Part shown: in pieces, positions 29,893-39,466 of the stretch
Layout: each line of letters opens with the position of its first letter
How positions within the stretch are numbered: position 1 is the first letter of the stretch
NCBI GenBank assembly: GCA_002717385.1
Contig: PBDR01000030.1
Coordinates: 1-64,000 of the forward strand
From: Chloroflexota bacterium
Lineage (GTDB): Bacteria; Chloroflexota; Dehalococcoidia; Lucifugimonadales; Lucifugimonadaceae
DNA length: 64,000 nt
Direction of reading: 5' to 3'
The notes under the pieces: model-generated
The model's database searches: none
What the model saw: only the letters and a program-made list of their open reading frames with translations
What the model was told of the DNA's origin: nothing
Position numbers and translations under genes: made by a program

Positions 29893-30900
29893 ATGGACAT
29901 CCAGTATTCACTCTACAACAGCATAATTTCTAAGCCCCCAATATTTATTGCAGAAATTGGAGGAAATCATAATGGAGATGTGGTTTTAGCCCAAAAAATG
30001 ATAGATGCTGCCATTTCATCTGGTGCCCAAATTATAAAATTTCAAACGTATTCAATGTCTGATTTTGTTTCTAAAGATCATATTTCCTATGACGTTTTTG
30101 CTCAAGAAAACCTAACATATGAAGAATTTGCAGGACTAGCAAATTATTGCAAGCAAAAGAATGTAATATTTCTCTCAACCCCATTCGACGAAAAAAGCGT
30201 AGATTTCTTGGACGATCTTGGGATTCCCGCCTTCAAAATAGCATCAGGTGATTTAACCCACATTAAACTTATTCGCTATATAGCGAAAAAAGACAAGCCT
30301 ATTTTTCTTTCTACTGGAGCTTCTACATGGCAAATGATTGATGAAGCGGTAAATAGCATAACAAATTTAACAAACTCCCAACTTGCCTTGCTCCATTGTG
30401 TAGCGGCATATCCTGCACCAGATAACGAAACGAATTTATCACTTATTAATGAATTGCAAAATCGTTACGGTAAAACAACTGGCTTTTCAGATCATAGCTT
30501 AGGGATCGACGTAAGTCTGGCTGCAATTGCACTTGGTGCTCAAATCATTGAAAAACATTTCACTATTGACCGATCATTGCCAGGTGGAGATAACGATATT
30601 TCAATATTGCCAAATGAATTAAAACAAATGATTGATTCTGCAAATCGAATTATCCTAGCAATTGGATCATGTGAAAGAACTCCTACTGACTCAGAAATGG
30701 AAATTGAAAATCTGATCCGAAGAGGCTTAATAGTAACTAAAAGCCTTAAGACTGGAGATGTATTATCATTAGGTGACATATCTGCAGTTCGACCAATAAT
30801 AGGCATCCCAGCCAATGAAATCGATAACATCGTGGGAAAATATATTAACAAAGATCTTAAAGAAATGTCTCCAATTCAATGGGATGATATATCTAATTAA
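29893..30900 (+). CDS. NeuB-family nonulosonic acid synthase with C-terminal SAF domain
   Basis: IFIAEIGGNHNGDVVLAQKMIDAAISSGAQIIKFQTY; FKIASGDLTHIKLI; FSDHSLGIDVSLAAIALGAQIIEKHFTID; RRGLIVTKSLKTGDVLSLGDISAVRPIIGI. Confidence 0.93.
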   Translation: MDIQYSLYNSIISKPPIFIAEIGGNHNGDVVLAQKMIDAAISSGAQIIKFQTYSMSDFVSKDHISYDVFAQENLTYEEFAGLANYCKQKNVIFLSTPFDEKSVDFLDDLGIPAFKIASGDLTHIKLIRYIAKKDKPIFLSTGASTWQMIDEAVNSITNLTNSQLALLHCVAAYPAPDNETNLSLINELQNRYGKTTGFSDHSLGIDVSLAAIALGAQIIEKHFTIDRSLPGGDNDISILPNELKQMIDSANRIILAIGSCERTPTDSEMEIENLIRRGLIVTKSLKTGDVLSLGDISAVRPIIGIPANEIDNIVGKYINKDLKEMSPIQWDDISN

Positions 30901-30979
30901 TAGGAATTAATGAACAAAAAAATTATTTTCAAGGAATCCCAGTTAATAATTATAAAGGAAGGATTCAAAATAGATCTTA

Positions 30980-31765
30980 ATGGTTAAACTATGTGTTCCT
31001 GAAACTGATATTTTTCGCCGAAATAAACATGATCTGTTACCGCTTGTTTCTGGATTATCATTCAAACAACCAAACAATGAAGAGTATCCTGGGAAAGAAT
31101 TGATGCTTGAATGTTCATTAAATATAGGAAGTCCTAATTTCCTATCTGAATTAGCTAACTTAGGATTACTCGAAGCACTAAAAAGCAATCGTTTCACTTC
31201 TTTTGCATGCGATATTGGACCTGCATGGGAAACGTTTATTGAAAACGGCAAATCACCCAACGGCTACCCAAGATATTTACCTGGAACCAATCCATTAAGT
31301 GATGAAAAATATATTGAATTTGGAAAAGATAATATAGCTTTTATAAGAAATAATTTTGATGGGTTAATTAAGGTTGAAAACCTAAACTATTTCGATACCG
31401 GAGCATATGAACGCGTATGCGAACCTGAATTTATTTCAATGATCATTAATGAATTAGATATCGAACTGCTCTTAGATATTGGACACTTAATTATATGTGT
31501 TAAGAATATGAACATACCTCTTGAGTCTTATCTTGATGATATTCCATTAAATACAATTTCAGAAGTTCAAATAAGTGGATCAAATATTGTTAATGGTGTT
31601 TTGGAAGACACGCACGAAATACCTAGTGAAACAGATATGGAAATACTTGATCATATACTTTCTAGGATTAAACCAAAATATCTTACGTTAGAATATTACA
31701 AAAATGATCAGGCACTGATAAAAGGATATAGGGATTTAGAAAAATGGTTACAGAATCGGGAATGA
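30980..31765 (+). CDS. DUF692/MNIO-like TIM-barrel protein (distant)
   Basis: IKVENLNYF...EPEFISMIINELDIELLLDIGHLIICVKNMNIPLESYLDDIPLNTISEVQISGSN...LEDTHEIPSETDMEILDHIL resembles the DUF692 C-terminal half. Confidence 0.5.
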   Translation: MVKLCVPETDIFRRNKHDLLPLVSGLSFKQPNNEEYPGKELMLECSLNIGSPNFLSELANLGLLEALKSNRFTSFACDIGPAWETFIENGKSPNGYPRYLPGTNPLSDEKYIEFGKDNIAFIRNNFDGLIKVENLNYFDTGAYERVCEPEFISMIINELDIELLLDIGHLIICVKNMNIPLESYLDDIPLNTISEVQISGSNIVNGVLEDTHEIPSETDMEILDHILSRIKPKYLTLEYYKNDQALIKGYRDLEKWLQNRE

Positions 31766-31772
31766 AAATCAA

Positions 31773-33413
31773 ATGAAATTTGTTTTTTGTGGTGATAAAG
31801 ATATAGCGGTCTTATGTCTAGAAGAACTTGTTAATCAAGGTGAAGAAATATCTGCAGTATTTGCACTTCCTTCAGGATACTGGAGTCAGATTTCAGAAGA
31901 AGATCAAAAAAATGATTGGTATCAGTCATTAGAAAGATTTGCTAAATCAAAAAATATTCCAACGTATTGCCCAGAAAATATTAATGACAATAAATATGTT
32001 GATATTATTAAAGCTTTAGAACCTGACGTTTTATTTTCGATATCATGGGATCAGATGATAGATGAAACCATTCTCAAAATACCCAAGATTGGGGCGTTCA
32101 ATATGCATGGTTCTTTACTACCTGAAAACCGAGGGCATGCGCCACTTAATTGGTCATTAATAAAAGGGTATACAAACACAGGTGTTACAATGCACAGAAT
32201 GACTAGAAAGGCAGACCAAGGAACAATTGTAAAACAACAACAAGTACCTATCTCATTCACAGATTCTGCCAATCTTTTATATAAAAAACTCGTCAAAGCA
32301 CAATTTTCAGTTTTTAAGAATTTTCTTGAAGACATTCTTACAGATTCAATTACAGAATTTGAACAAAATCATGGTATGAGCACCTACGGGAAAAGGCGAA
32401 AACCTATTGATGGTAACATTGATTGGAATCAATCAGGTTTTGATATATATAACTTTATAAGAGCTTTAGGGAAACCTTATCCAGGAGCATTTACTTATTT
32501 TCGCGGAAAAAAACTTTTTGTATGGAATGCAACACTCTATGAAAATTATTCACAGCAAAGATCTGAAGGAACAATAATTGACTGCATAATTCCAAATACA
32601 ATAAGAGTTCAATGCAATAAAGGTTCAGTTTTACTTACTAATGTCCAGTTTGAAAATGAAAACGCAATGGTTTCTTCAGAATTCCTTAATGCCTTAGAAA
32701 TCAATATTGGAGAAACATTGACCCAGAATAATTCACAGGGTAAGGATACAAAAATTTACGATATGAACATATGGAGACATATGGAATTCTATCAAGGAAG
32801 ACTTACTTCAAGAGTTAGAAATGAAGAACCTGCTTTGGACTGTGAGCTTCAATGTTATGAAATTCTAAAACCTCTATTACAACCTCACATGAAATTATTG
32901 GATGCTGGATGTGGAACTGGATATTACTATCGAACATTACAACCACTGAACATTGATTACTATGGGATTGATAGTTGTCCAGAATTTATACATGCAGGAC
33001 AAAAAGAAATTCATAGATATGGTTTGTCTCCAAAAAAACTTCGCATAATGGATATGGAGGATTTAACTGGTGAGAAATATGACTGTGTAATTGCTATTAA
33101 TTCATTACTTTATTGTTCAAATTACCATGTAGCATTAGACAGACTTCTCAACGCAACATCAAAATACTTACTTATTAGAACTCTTCTAGGAGATTCAACT
33201 ATATATCGATATGAAGAAGATGGATATCTTGATGAAGGTTATAACCATTTAAAATCACATTTTAATATCTATTCCATAAATGAAATGAGCGAGTTTATAT
33301 CAGAACGAGGATTTAAAGTTACACATATAGTCGACCAACACACACAGGACATACCTGAAATGGTCATTGGTAAAATCCATCCCTGGAGAATTCTACTCTG
33401 CGAAAGGGAATAG
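31773..33413 (+). CDS. Fusion: ArnA-type sugar N-formyltransferase + SAM-dependent methyltransferase
   Basis: FNMHGSLLPENRGHAPLNWSLIKGYTNTGVTMHRMTRKADQGTIV (formyltransferase) and MKLLDAGCGTGYYYRTLQPLNIDYYGIDSCPEFI (methyltransferase motif I) in one uninterrupted ORF. Confidence 0.85.
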   Translation: MKFVFCGDKDIAVLCLEELVNQGEEISAVFALPSGYWSQISEEDQKNDWYQSLERFAKSKNIPTYCPENINDNKYVDIIKALEPDVLFSISWDQMIDETILKIPKIGAFNMHGSLLPENRGHAPLNWSLIKGYTNTGVTMHRMTRKADQGTIVKQQQVPISFTDSANLLYKKLVKAQFSVFKNFLEDILTDSITEFEQNHGMSTYGKRRKPIDGNIDWNQSGFDIYNFIRALGKPYPGAFTYFRGKKLFVWNATLYENYSQQRSEGTIIDCIIPNTIRVQCNKGSVLLTNVQFENENAMVSSEFLNALEINIGETLTQNNSQGKDTKIYDMNIWRHMEFYQGRLTSRVRNEEPALDCELQCYEILKPLLQPHMKLLDAGCGTGYYYRTLQPLNIDYYGIDSCPEFIHAGQKEIHRYGLSPKKLRIMDMEDLTGEKYDCVIAINSLLYCSNYHVALDRLLNATSKYLLIRTLLGDSTIYRYEEDGYLDEGYNHLKSHFNIYSINEMSEFISERGFKVTHIVDQHTQDIPEMVIGKIHPWRILLCERE

Positions 33414-33414
33414 G

Positions 33415-34416
33415 ATGTTAAAAAAATTCTTAATCATCGGTCTGGGTTCTATTGGTGAGCGTCATTTAAAAAATTTATTATACTTAGAAGAAAAAAATAT
33501 CGCTGTCCTCAGAACTACTAGTCGAAAACCTAGAACTATAGATGAAGATTCTTATATTACTTTCACTTCAGAAGAGGAAGCTTTTAATTGGAATCCCAAC
33601 GTTGTGCTAATAACAAACCCCACATATCTCCACATCCCTATCGCACTAAAAGCAGCATCGAATAATATCCATCTTTTCATAGATATTCCCCTATCTAATT
33701 CATTAGAAGGAACTGAACAACTAAACCAATACATTCAAGAAAACAAGCTCATAAGCCTGATGGGTTATAATCTTCGATTTCACCCATGTCTTCAATACAT
33801 ACATAAACTTCTCTTAGAAGAAACAATTGGCAAGGTAATATCAGTGCAAGCTGAGTGTGCCAGCTATCTCCCTAACTGGCATCCATGGGAAGACTACAGA
33901 GGCGGTTATTCTGCAGATAAATCCATGGGAGGTGGAGCACTCTTGGCAGCTGGCGTCCATGAACTTGACTATTTCCGATGGATGTTTGGTTCATTTAAAA
34001 GTATTTACGCCACAACTGGTGATAACAAAATACTCAAATTAAAAAATGGGGCTGAAGAATCTATCACTTTAAGCATAGAATTTCAAAACAATATAATTGG
34101 GGAATTGCACTGTGATTTAATTCAACAACCCTATAGCCGTTGGTGTAAAATTATTGGAGAAAAAGGTACTATTTACTGGAATTTTCTGGAAAACAAAGTA
34201 ATGCTTTATCACACAAACAATTCTAGATGGGAAATCGCATCTGATTTTTCTTCAATGGACTATAATGAAACTTACATTAATCAGTTAATTCATTTACGGA
34301 CATGTTTAGAAAATGGAAATCAGAGTATAAATTCTATCGATCAAGGAATTGAAAATCTGGAGGCTGCACTCGCCGCTCACAAATCAGCTGAAACAAAAAA
34401 AATAGTTATGCTATGA
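33415..34416 (+). CDS. Gfo/Idh/MocA-family oxidoreductase (listed ORF starts 33367)
   Basis: MLKKFLIIGLGSIGERHLKNLLYL; DIPLSNSLEG; MGGGALLAAGVHELDYFRWMFG. Confidence 0.9.
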   Translation: MLKKFLIIGLGSIGERHLKNLLYLEEKNIAVLRTTSRKPRTIDEDSYITFTSEEEAFNWNPNVVLITNPTYLHIPIALKAASNNIHLFIDIPLSNSLEGTEQLNQYIQENKLISLMGYNLRFHPCLQYIHKLLLEETIGKVISVQAECASYLPNWHPWEDYRGGYSADKSMGGGALLAAGVHELDYFRWMFGSFKSIYATTGDNKILKLKNGAEESITLSIEFQNNIIGELHCDLIQQPYSRWCKIIGEKGTIYWNFLENKVMLYHTNNSRWEIASDFSSMDYNETYINQLIHLRTCLENGNQSINSIDQGIENLEAALAAHKSAETKKIVML

Positions 34417-35273
34417 ATGGAGGAATTGAATCAATGATCCCACACGAACGAATGATTCAAAAAAAAACAAATGCTCAACTTTTTGATTTATCGGGTCGCG
34501 TTGCAGTAATCACAGGTGCTGCAGGGCAACTCGGACCTGAATATGCAGATTGTTTAAGTGAAGCTGGAGCAGATGTAGTCATTAGTGATATTGCTGCAAG
34601 CAAAAATCGTTCTGAAGAAATTACATCAGATATCAAAAAAAAATATGGGACAAATCCTAAAAGTATCACTATGGATCTTTTTGAAAAGGAATCTATAGAG
34701 CAAGCAGCAAAGGAAATACTAGATTCATATGGAAAAGTAGATATCCTTATTAATAATGCTGCTTATAATCCAATCACCAAAGAAACGCAAGCAGCATTTG
34801 AAAATTATAATTTGGATGCATGGAAAAAAATTCTTGATGTTGATTTAACTGGTGTTTTTCTAACGTGTCAAGTTTTTGGAAAAATAATGCTTGAGCAACA
34901 ATATGGTGTGATCACAAATATCGGTTCAGTGTATGGAATGGTTGGAGCTGATCAAAGGATTTATGGTGAATCGGGCCTCAATTCTGCAGCCGCATATGCT
35001 GCAGCTAAAGGGGGAGTTATTAACTTGACTAGATATTTGGCTGCATACTGGCAAGGAAAAAATATAAGAGTTAACAGCATCTCTCCAGGAGGTGTTTATA
35101 ATCCTGGTGTACAAAATGAGGAATTTCTCAATAACTATATGTACAAAACGATGCTTGGCAGAATGGCAGCACCAAGTGATCTAAGGGGAGCAATGTTGTT
35201 TTTATGTTCGGATGCGTCAGATTTCGTAACAGGCTCAAATTTAGTTGTTGATGCAGGTTGGACTTCTTGGTGA
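34413..35273 (+). CDS. SDR-family oxidoreductase (PtmA-like)
   Basis: GRVAVITGAAGQLGPEYADCLSEAGADVVISD; AAYAAAKGGVINLTRYLAAYW; SPGGVYNP. Confidence 0.9.
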   Translation: MNGGIESMIPHERMIQKKTNAQLFDLSGRVAVITGAAGQLGPEYADCLSEAGADVVISDIAASKNRSEEITSDIKKKYGTNPKSITMDLFEKESIEQAAKEILDSYGKVDILINNAAYNPITKETQAAFENYNLDAWKKILDVDLTGVFLTCQVFGKIMLEQQYGVITNIGSVYGMVGADQRIYGESGLNSAAAYAAAKGGVINLTRYLAAYWQGKNIRVNSISPGGVYNPGVQNEEFLNNYMYKTMLGRMAAPSDLRGAMLFLCSDASDFVTGSNLVVDAGWTSW

Positions 35274-35274
35274 G

Positions 35275-35985
35275 ATGACAAACAAATATAACCATCCAGT
35301 AATAGCAATCGTTCAAGCACGTATGGGTTCGACTAGATTGCCTGGCAAAGTTATGGCTGAAGTAAGTGGAAAACCAGTTATACAATATGTTCTGGAGCGA
35401 CTGAAAAGTGTCAAGAATATTGATGCTATTGTTTTAGCTACATCAATAAAGGATCGTGACAATATACTTTGTGAATTTGCTACTTCACAAAATATATCTT
35501 TTTTTCGCGGGGACGAAACAGATGTACTGAATAGATTTTTTGAAACTAGCATTGCATATCAAGCTCAAACAATTGTTCGGATTTGTGGTGAGGATATTCT
35601 TCTTGACCCAAAAATTGTAGAAAATTTGATTGCTCTTCATTTTGATTCCAATGCGGATTATACATCTAACATTATAGGGAGGTCCTTTCCTGAAGGTCTT
35701 TATGCTGAAGTACTCAGTATAGATACATTACGATCTGTCGCCGGAAAAGCAATTGCAGACGACCATAGAGAACATGTAACAAAATACATTCTAGACAATC
35801 CTGACGAATATCATATTGAACATATTACATCTTATGGGATTTATAAAAAATCTTGGTTAGATATATCAGTTGATACAATTGAGGATTTAGAAAGAATTCG
35901 ATCAATTGCTAAGGTATTATTTCCTAACGGAGAATTTATAACATCTGAGTCTGCATTAGAATTCTTGGTCAAGCAGGATGAATAA
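35275..35985 (+). CDS. SpsF-like cytidylyltransferase family protein (listed ORF starts 35245)
   Basis: PVIAIVQARMGSTRLPGKVMAEVSGKPVIQYVLERLKSVKNIDAIVLATS; FRGDETDVLNRF. Confidence 0.88.
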   Translation: MTNKYNHPVIAIVQARMGSTRLPGKVMAEVSGKPVIQYVLERLKSVKNIDAIVLATSIKDRDNILCEFATSQNISFFRGDETDVLNRFFETSIAYQAQTIVRICGEDILLDPKIVENLIALHFDSNADYTSNIIGRSFPEGLYAEVLSIDTLRSVAGKAIADDHREHVTKYILDNPDEYHIEHITSYGIYKKSWLDISVDTIEDLERIRSIAKVLFPNGEFITSESALEFLVKQDE

Positions 35986-36058
35986 ATATGTGATAATCTT
36001 TTCTTGATTACCATAAACAGATACCCCTATAAAATATGAAAGATGCCGTTGTTTCATA

Positions 36059-37522
36059 ATGTTATTTAAGAAAAAGAAACCTACGATATTACTTCTCATT
36101 GATCAAAGGACAAGAGATGCCAATAGCATACTCTTGGTTTACTATTGGCTAAAACACATGGGCAATAAAGTTTTGCTTGCTAACAAAAGAAACTGGAAAG
36201 GTAAATGGCGAAAATTTAAACCTTCAGTAGTGGCTATGTCATATTCAGACGGTCTTCAAAATGTATTAGAACAAGTTGAAAAAGTTTCATCAATAGTTGT
36301 CATCCCTCAAGAAGGTGCTGTTCCAGATAAAAACTTTGTAGTTAATGAACGATATACAGGTAAAATCTCAGGAATAGGAGCATACACAAAAAATTTACAT
36401 AAACTTTTTCTTTGGGGAACAACAACCGGAAACTGGTTGAAAGAAGAAGAGGTATTTACAGATGATCAAATCTGTATTTCTGGCACACCTCGATTAGATC
36501 CATATATCGCAATAAAACCTCATGAAAATCATTTGAAAAGAAAACAATCAATAGGGTTTGCAATGTCACACCCACGGATTAACACATACAATAAGTTTAC
36601 CCTAATCGATTTAGTATACGAATCCAGATCAAACCAAGAAGAAATTTACTATGGAATAGGAAAAAATATTGAGGATTTTATTTGGTACGATGTATCTATG
36701 CTAAGGGCAGAATTAGACTTACTCGACCTTTGTGCTAACGACCCAAGTATAGCAGTAAATCTCCGCCCTCAAATACACGAGCGCCCAGAAGGATATCAGA
36801 TGGTGAATCGATATTTTCCAAGTGTAAAAATAGGTAACGACGAACTCCTGTGGGAATGGCTAATCAAACAAACCTGTATTGTTACTGCCAATTCAACATC
36901 TGGGATTGAAGCACTTATGTTAGGTCTACCAGTAATCTCAATTATGGAACTCATTTCTAAAGAACGTCGAGATGAACATATGGACGTCTCTATAATAAGT
37001 AATCCTGAATTTCTTGAATATTACTGGAAACCATCAAATCTTGAAGAAGCTTGGAAAATGATACAACTATCTCTTGAAGGAAAATTAGCCCCATCTCCAG
37101 ATCCCGAAGGATTAGCAAAATATCTACACGACTATTATGATTGGCCAAGACAAAAATCAAGCAGTTATGAAATTGCACATGAAATTCACAAAATAGCAAT
37201 TGAAACAAAAACCAGAGATAAGAATGGTAAGTTGCCAGTTTTTGGTCAATTATCCGAACAACAAATAGGAAATGAATATTTTATAGCAGGTATTCCTACA
37301 TTTTTACAAAAAGTTTACAAGAAACTTGGCCATTTAATTCCTATATGGATGATTGATTTTGCTTATGTCTTCTTTGATATAAAAAATAGAAATTTTAAAA
37401 ATTTACAACGTTATCACTTTTACCCATGGCATCGTAAAGATTATAGGAAAGCGAAATATATCTGGAAAATTCTTTGTGCCAAAGAAGCCTCGAAGAATTC
37501 TTCTGGAACTGGAAACAAGTAA
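36059..37522 (+). CDS. Surface carbohydrate biosynthesis protein, possible glycosyltransferase-like fold
   Basis: ILLLIDQRTRDANSILLVYYWLKHMGNKVLLANK; ICISGTPRLDPYI; TANSTSGIEALMLGLPVIS. Confidence 0.65.
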   Translation: MLFKKKKPTILLLIDQRTRDANSILLVYYWLKHMGNKVLLANKRNWKGKWRKFKPSVVAMSYSDGLQNVLEQVEKVSSIVVIPQEGAVPDKNFVVNERYTGKISGIGAYTKNLHKLFLWGTTTGNWLKEEEVFTDDQICISGTPRLDPYIAIKPHENHLKRKQSIGFAMSHPRINTYNKFTLIDLVYESRSNQEEIYYGIGKNIEDFIWYDVSMLRAELDLLDLCANDPSIAVNLRPQIHERPEGYQMVNRYFPSVKIGNDELLWEWLIKQTCIVTANSTSGIEALMLGLPVISIMELISKERRDEHMDVSIISNPEFLEYYWKPSNLEEAWKMIQLSLEGKLAPSPDPEGLAKYLHDYYDWPRQKSSSYEIAHEIHKIAIETKTRDKNGKLPVFGQLSEQQIGNEYFIAGIPTFLQKVYKKLGHLIPIWMIDFAYVFFDIKNRNFKNLQRYHFYPWHRKDYRKAKYIWKILCAKEASKNSSGTGNK

Positions 37523-39333
37523 TGACCTCTGCTCAAAATAAAAATAAAATTTTTCGAAAAGTACCCAACATTATTATTGCATATATGGACATGTCCATTG
37601 GCGGTACAAAAAGAATACTTCTTATTCTTACACTTGGCGTTACTTCAGCTATAACTCAGGGATTTAGTATTGGATTATTGGTTCCAGTACTTGAATTCAT
37701 TGAAGAAAAATCAGAATTAGAACAAACAGGATTTGGTTGGTCAATTATCAATAATACTTACGGATTTTTCAATATTTCTATAAATTTACCCTCTTTATTA
37801 ATTAGTGTTTTTATTTTGGTTTTTACTGCACAATTGCTCGTTTATTTTCAACGATTAACTACAGCTCATTTGCGTGAAGATTTTTGTGCAGCTGTTCGAT
37901 CCAGGCTATTCAATTCCATTGTTCTTGGGGATGTTGCTTTTTTTTCAATTACTAATCGAGGAACGTTAATTAATGCTCTCACTGAAGACACTGAACGTTC
38001 AGGTGTAGCAATTTTCTCTCTCATCGATATGATTGTGCGAATCATATTGGTCACTTGTTATATCATTCTACTATTACTCATTTCATGGCAAACCTCCATT
38101 ACAGGAATATTGGTTATGGCAATCGGCTCTTTTCTTGCACAAGGCCAAATACGGTTATCTCGTAAAATTAATAGCGAAGTAGTTACATATAACGATAACT
38201 TACACGGATTTAGTGTTGAAAAAATTGAAGGGTTACGCGAAGTAAAGCTGAGTAATAATGAACAACAAGAGGCATCAGGGTTTGCTGAAATAGCAACAAA
38301 TCTTGGTAATGCTTTGTATCGATACTTCAGAAGTTTAGCTATGGTCCGATTCATTCTTGAACCTGCTATCGTCGGTGGAGGTTTAATAATCGTATATTTA
38401 GGAATTTCAGTATTTGGTATTTCCTTATCTCAATTAGCAGTTTTCATGTACGTTCTTGTTCGTATGGCACCAGAAGTGCTGAACTTAAATCAACATCGAC
38501 ATCTTTATGCAGGATACGCACAAAGTTTTGAAAATATTCAGTCTCTTAACAATAACATTCACATAAATACAACTATACAAAGTGGTTCTAACAATTTTAC
38601 AGGATTAAAGAAATCAATACGATTTGATAAAGTAAATTTTGCTCATTCAAATTCAGAAAATGTTTTAAAAGATGTTTCAATTGAATATAAGGTTGGAACA
38701 TTCAATGTTATTATAGGTCCTTCAGGAGGAGGAAAATCAACATTAATTGATATTATTGCAAAAATTATTGAACCTAAATCTGGAAGCGTCTTTTTTGATG
38801 AATTACCACTAGATAAATATTCTCTCGAATCTATTCGAAACTCTGTTGGAATTGTAAGTCAAGATATTCTCCTTTTTAATGCCAGTATTCTAGATAACAT
38901 AAGGTATTCAAAACATTATGCATCATATGATGAAGTGATTGAGGCAGCCAAAATGGCAAATGCCCATGAATTTATTAATCAATTAGAAAAAAAATATGAA
39001 ACCATACTTGGTAACAGAGGTCTAACTTTATCAGGTGGCGAAAGACAACGAATATCTCTTGCTAGAACACTATTAAAAAAACCATCCATTCTTCTCTTAG
39101 ATGAAATCACCAGTAGTTTGGATGCAGAATCTGAACGACTTATACAAGAAAGCATCACTAAAGTTGCAGAGGAAACAACTATTCTTTTAGTAACCCACAG
39201 ATTATCAATGGTTAAAAAAGCTGATTCCGTAACTGTTATTGATCGAGGAGAAATAGCACAACACGGACCCCCGGATGAATTATCTAAAAATCCTGGACTC
39301 TTTAGTTATTATAGATCATTACAAGACGACTAA
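37522..39333 (+). CDS. MsbA/PglK-like ABC transporter (fused TM + ATPase); listed ORF starts 37474
   Basis: Six-TM N-terminus; GPSGGGKSTLIDIIAKI, LSGGERQRISLARTLL, LLLDEITSSLD, LVTHRLS. Confidence 0.92.
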   Translation: MTSAQNKNKIFRKVPNIIIAYMDMSIGGTKRILLILTLGVTSAITQGFSIGLLVPVLEFIEEKSELEQTGFGWSIINNTYGFFNISINLPSLLISVFILVFTAQLLVYFQRLTTAHLREDFCAAVRSRLFNSIVLGDVAFFSITNRGTLINALTEDTERSGVAIFSLIDMIVRIILVTCYIILLLLISWQTSITGILVMAIGSFLAQGQIRLSRKINSEVVTYNDNLHGFSVEKIEGLREVKLSNNEQQEASGFAEIATNLGNALYRYFRSLAMVRFILEPAIVGGGLIIVYLGISVFGISLSQLAVFMYVLVRMAPEVLNLNQHRHLYAGYAQSFENIQSLNNNIHINTTIQSGSNNFTGLKKSIRFDKVNFAHSNSENVLKDVSIEYKVGTFNVIIGPSGGGKSTLIDIIAKIIEPKSGSVFFDELPLDKYSLESIRNSVGIVSQDILLFNASILDNIRYSKHYASYDEVIEAAKMANAHEFINQLEKKYETILGNRGLTLSGGERQRISLARTLLKKPSILLLDEITSSLDAESERLIQESITKVAEETTILLVTHRLSMVKKADSVTVIDRGEIAQHGPPDELSKNPGLFSYYRSLQDD

Positions 39334-39466
39334 TGGTAAGTTTCGTTCAATAATTATGATTATTTATCAAAAGAAAAATAAATTTATGTATACTCTGGGT
39401 TGAGAAATTTGATAAAGTTTAATAAATTTAGCGATAATTTATATAATTAATAATTAGGAAAATAAC

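Noticed and set aside
30273-30288. 16-bp palindrome ttcgctatatagcgaa in neuB-like gene
   Set aside because: 8-bp arms, inside coding sequence, near chance expectation
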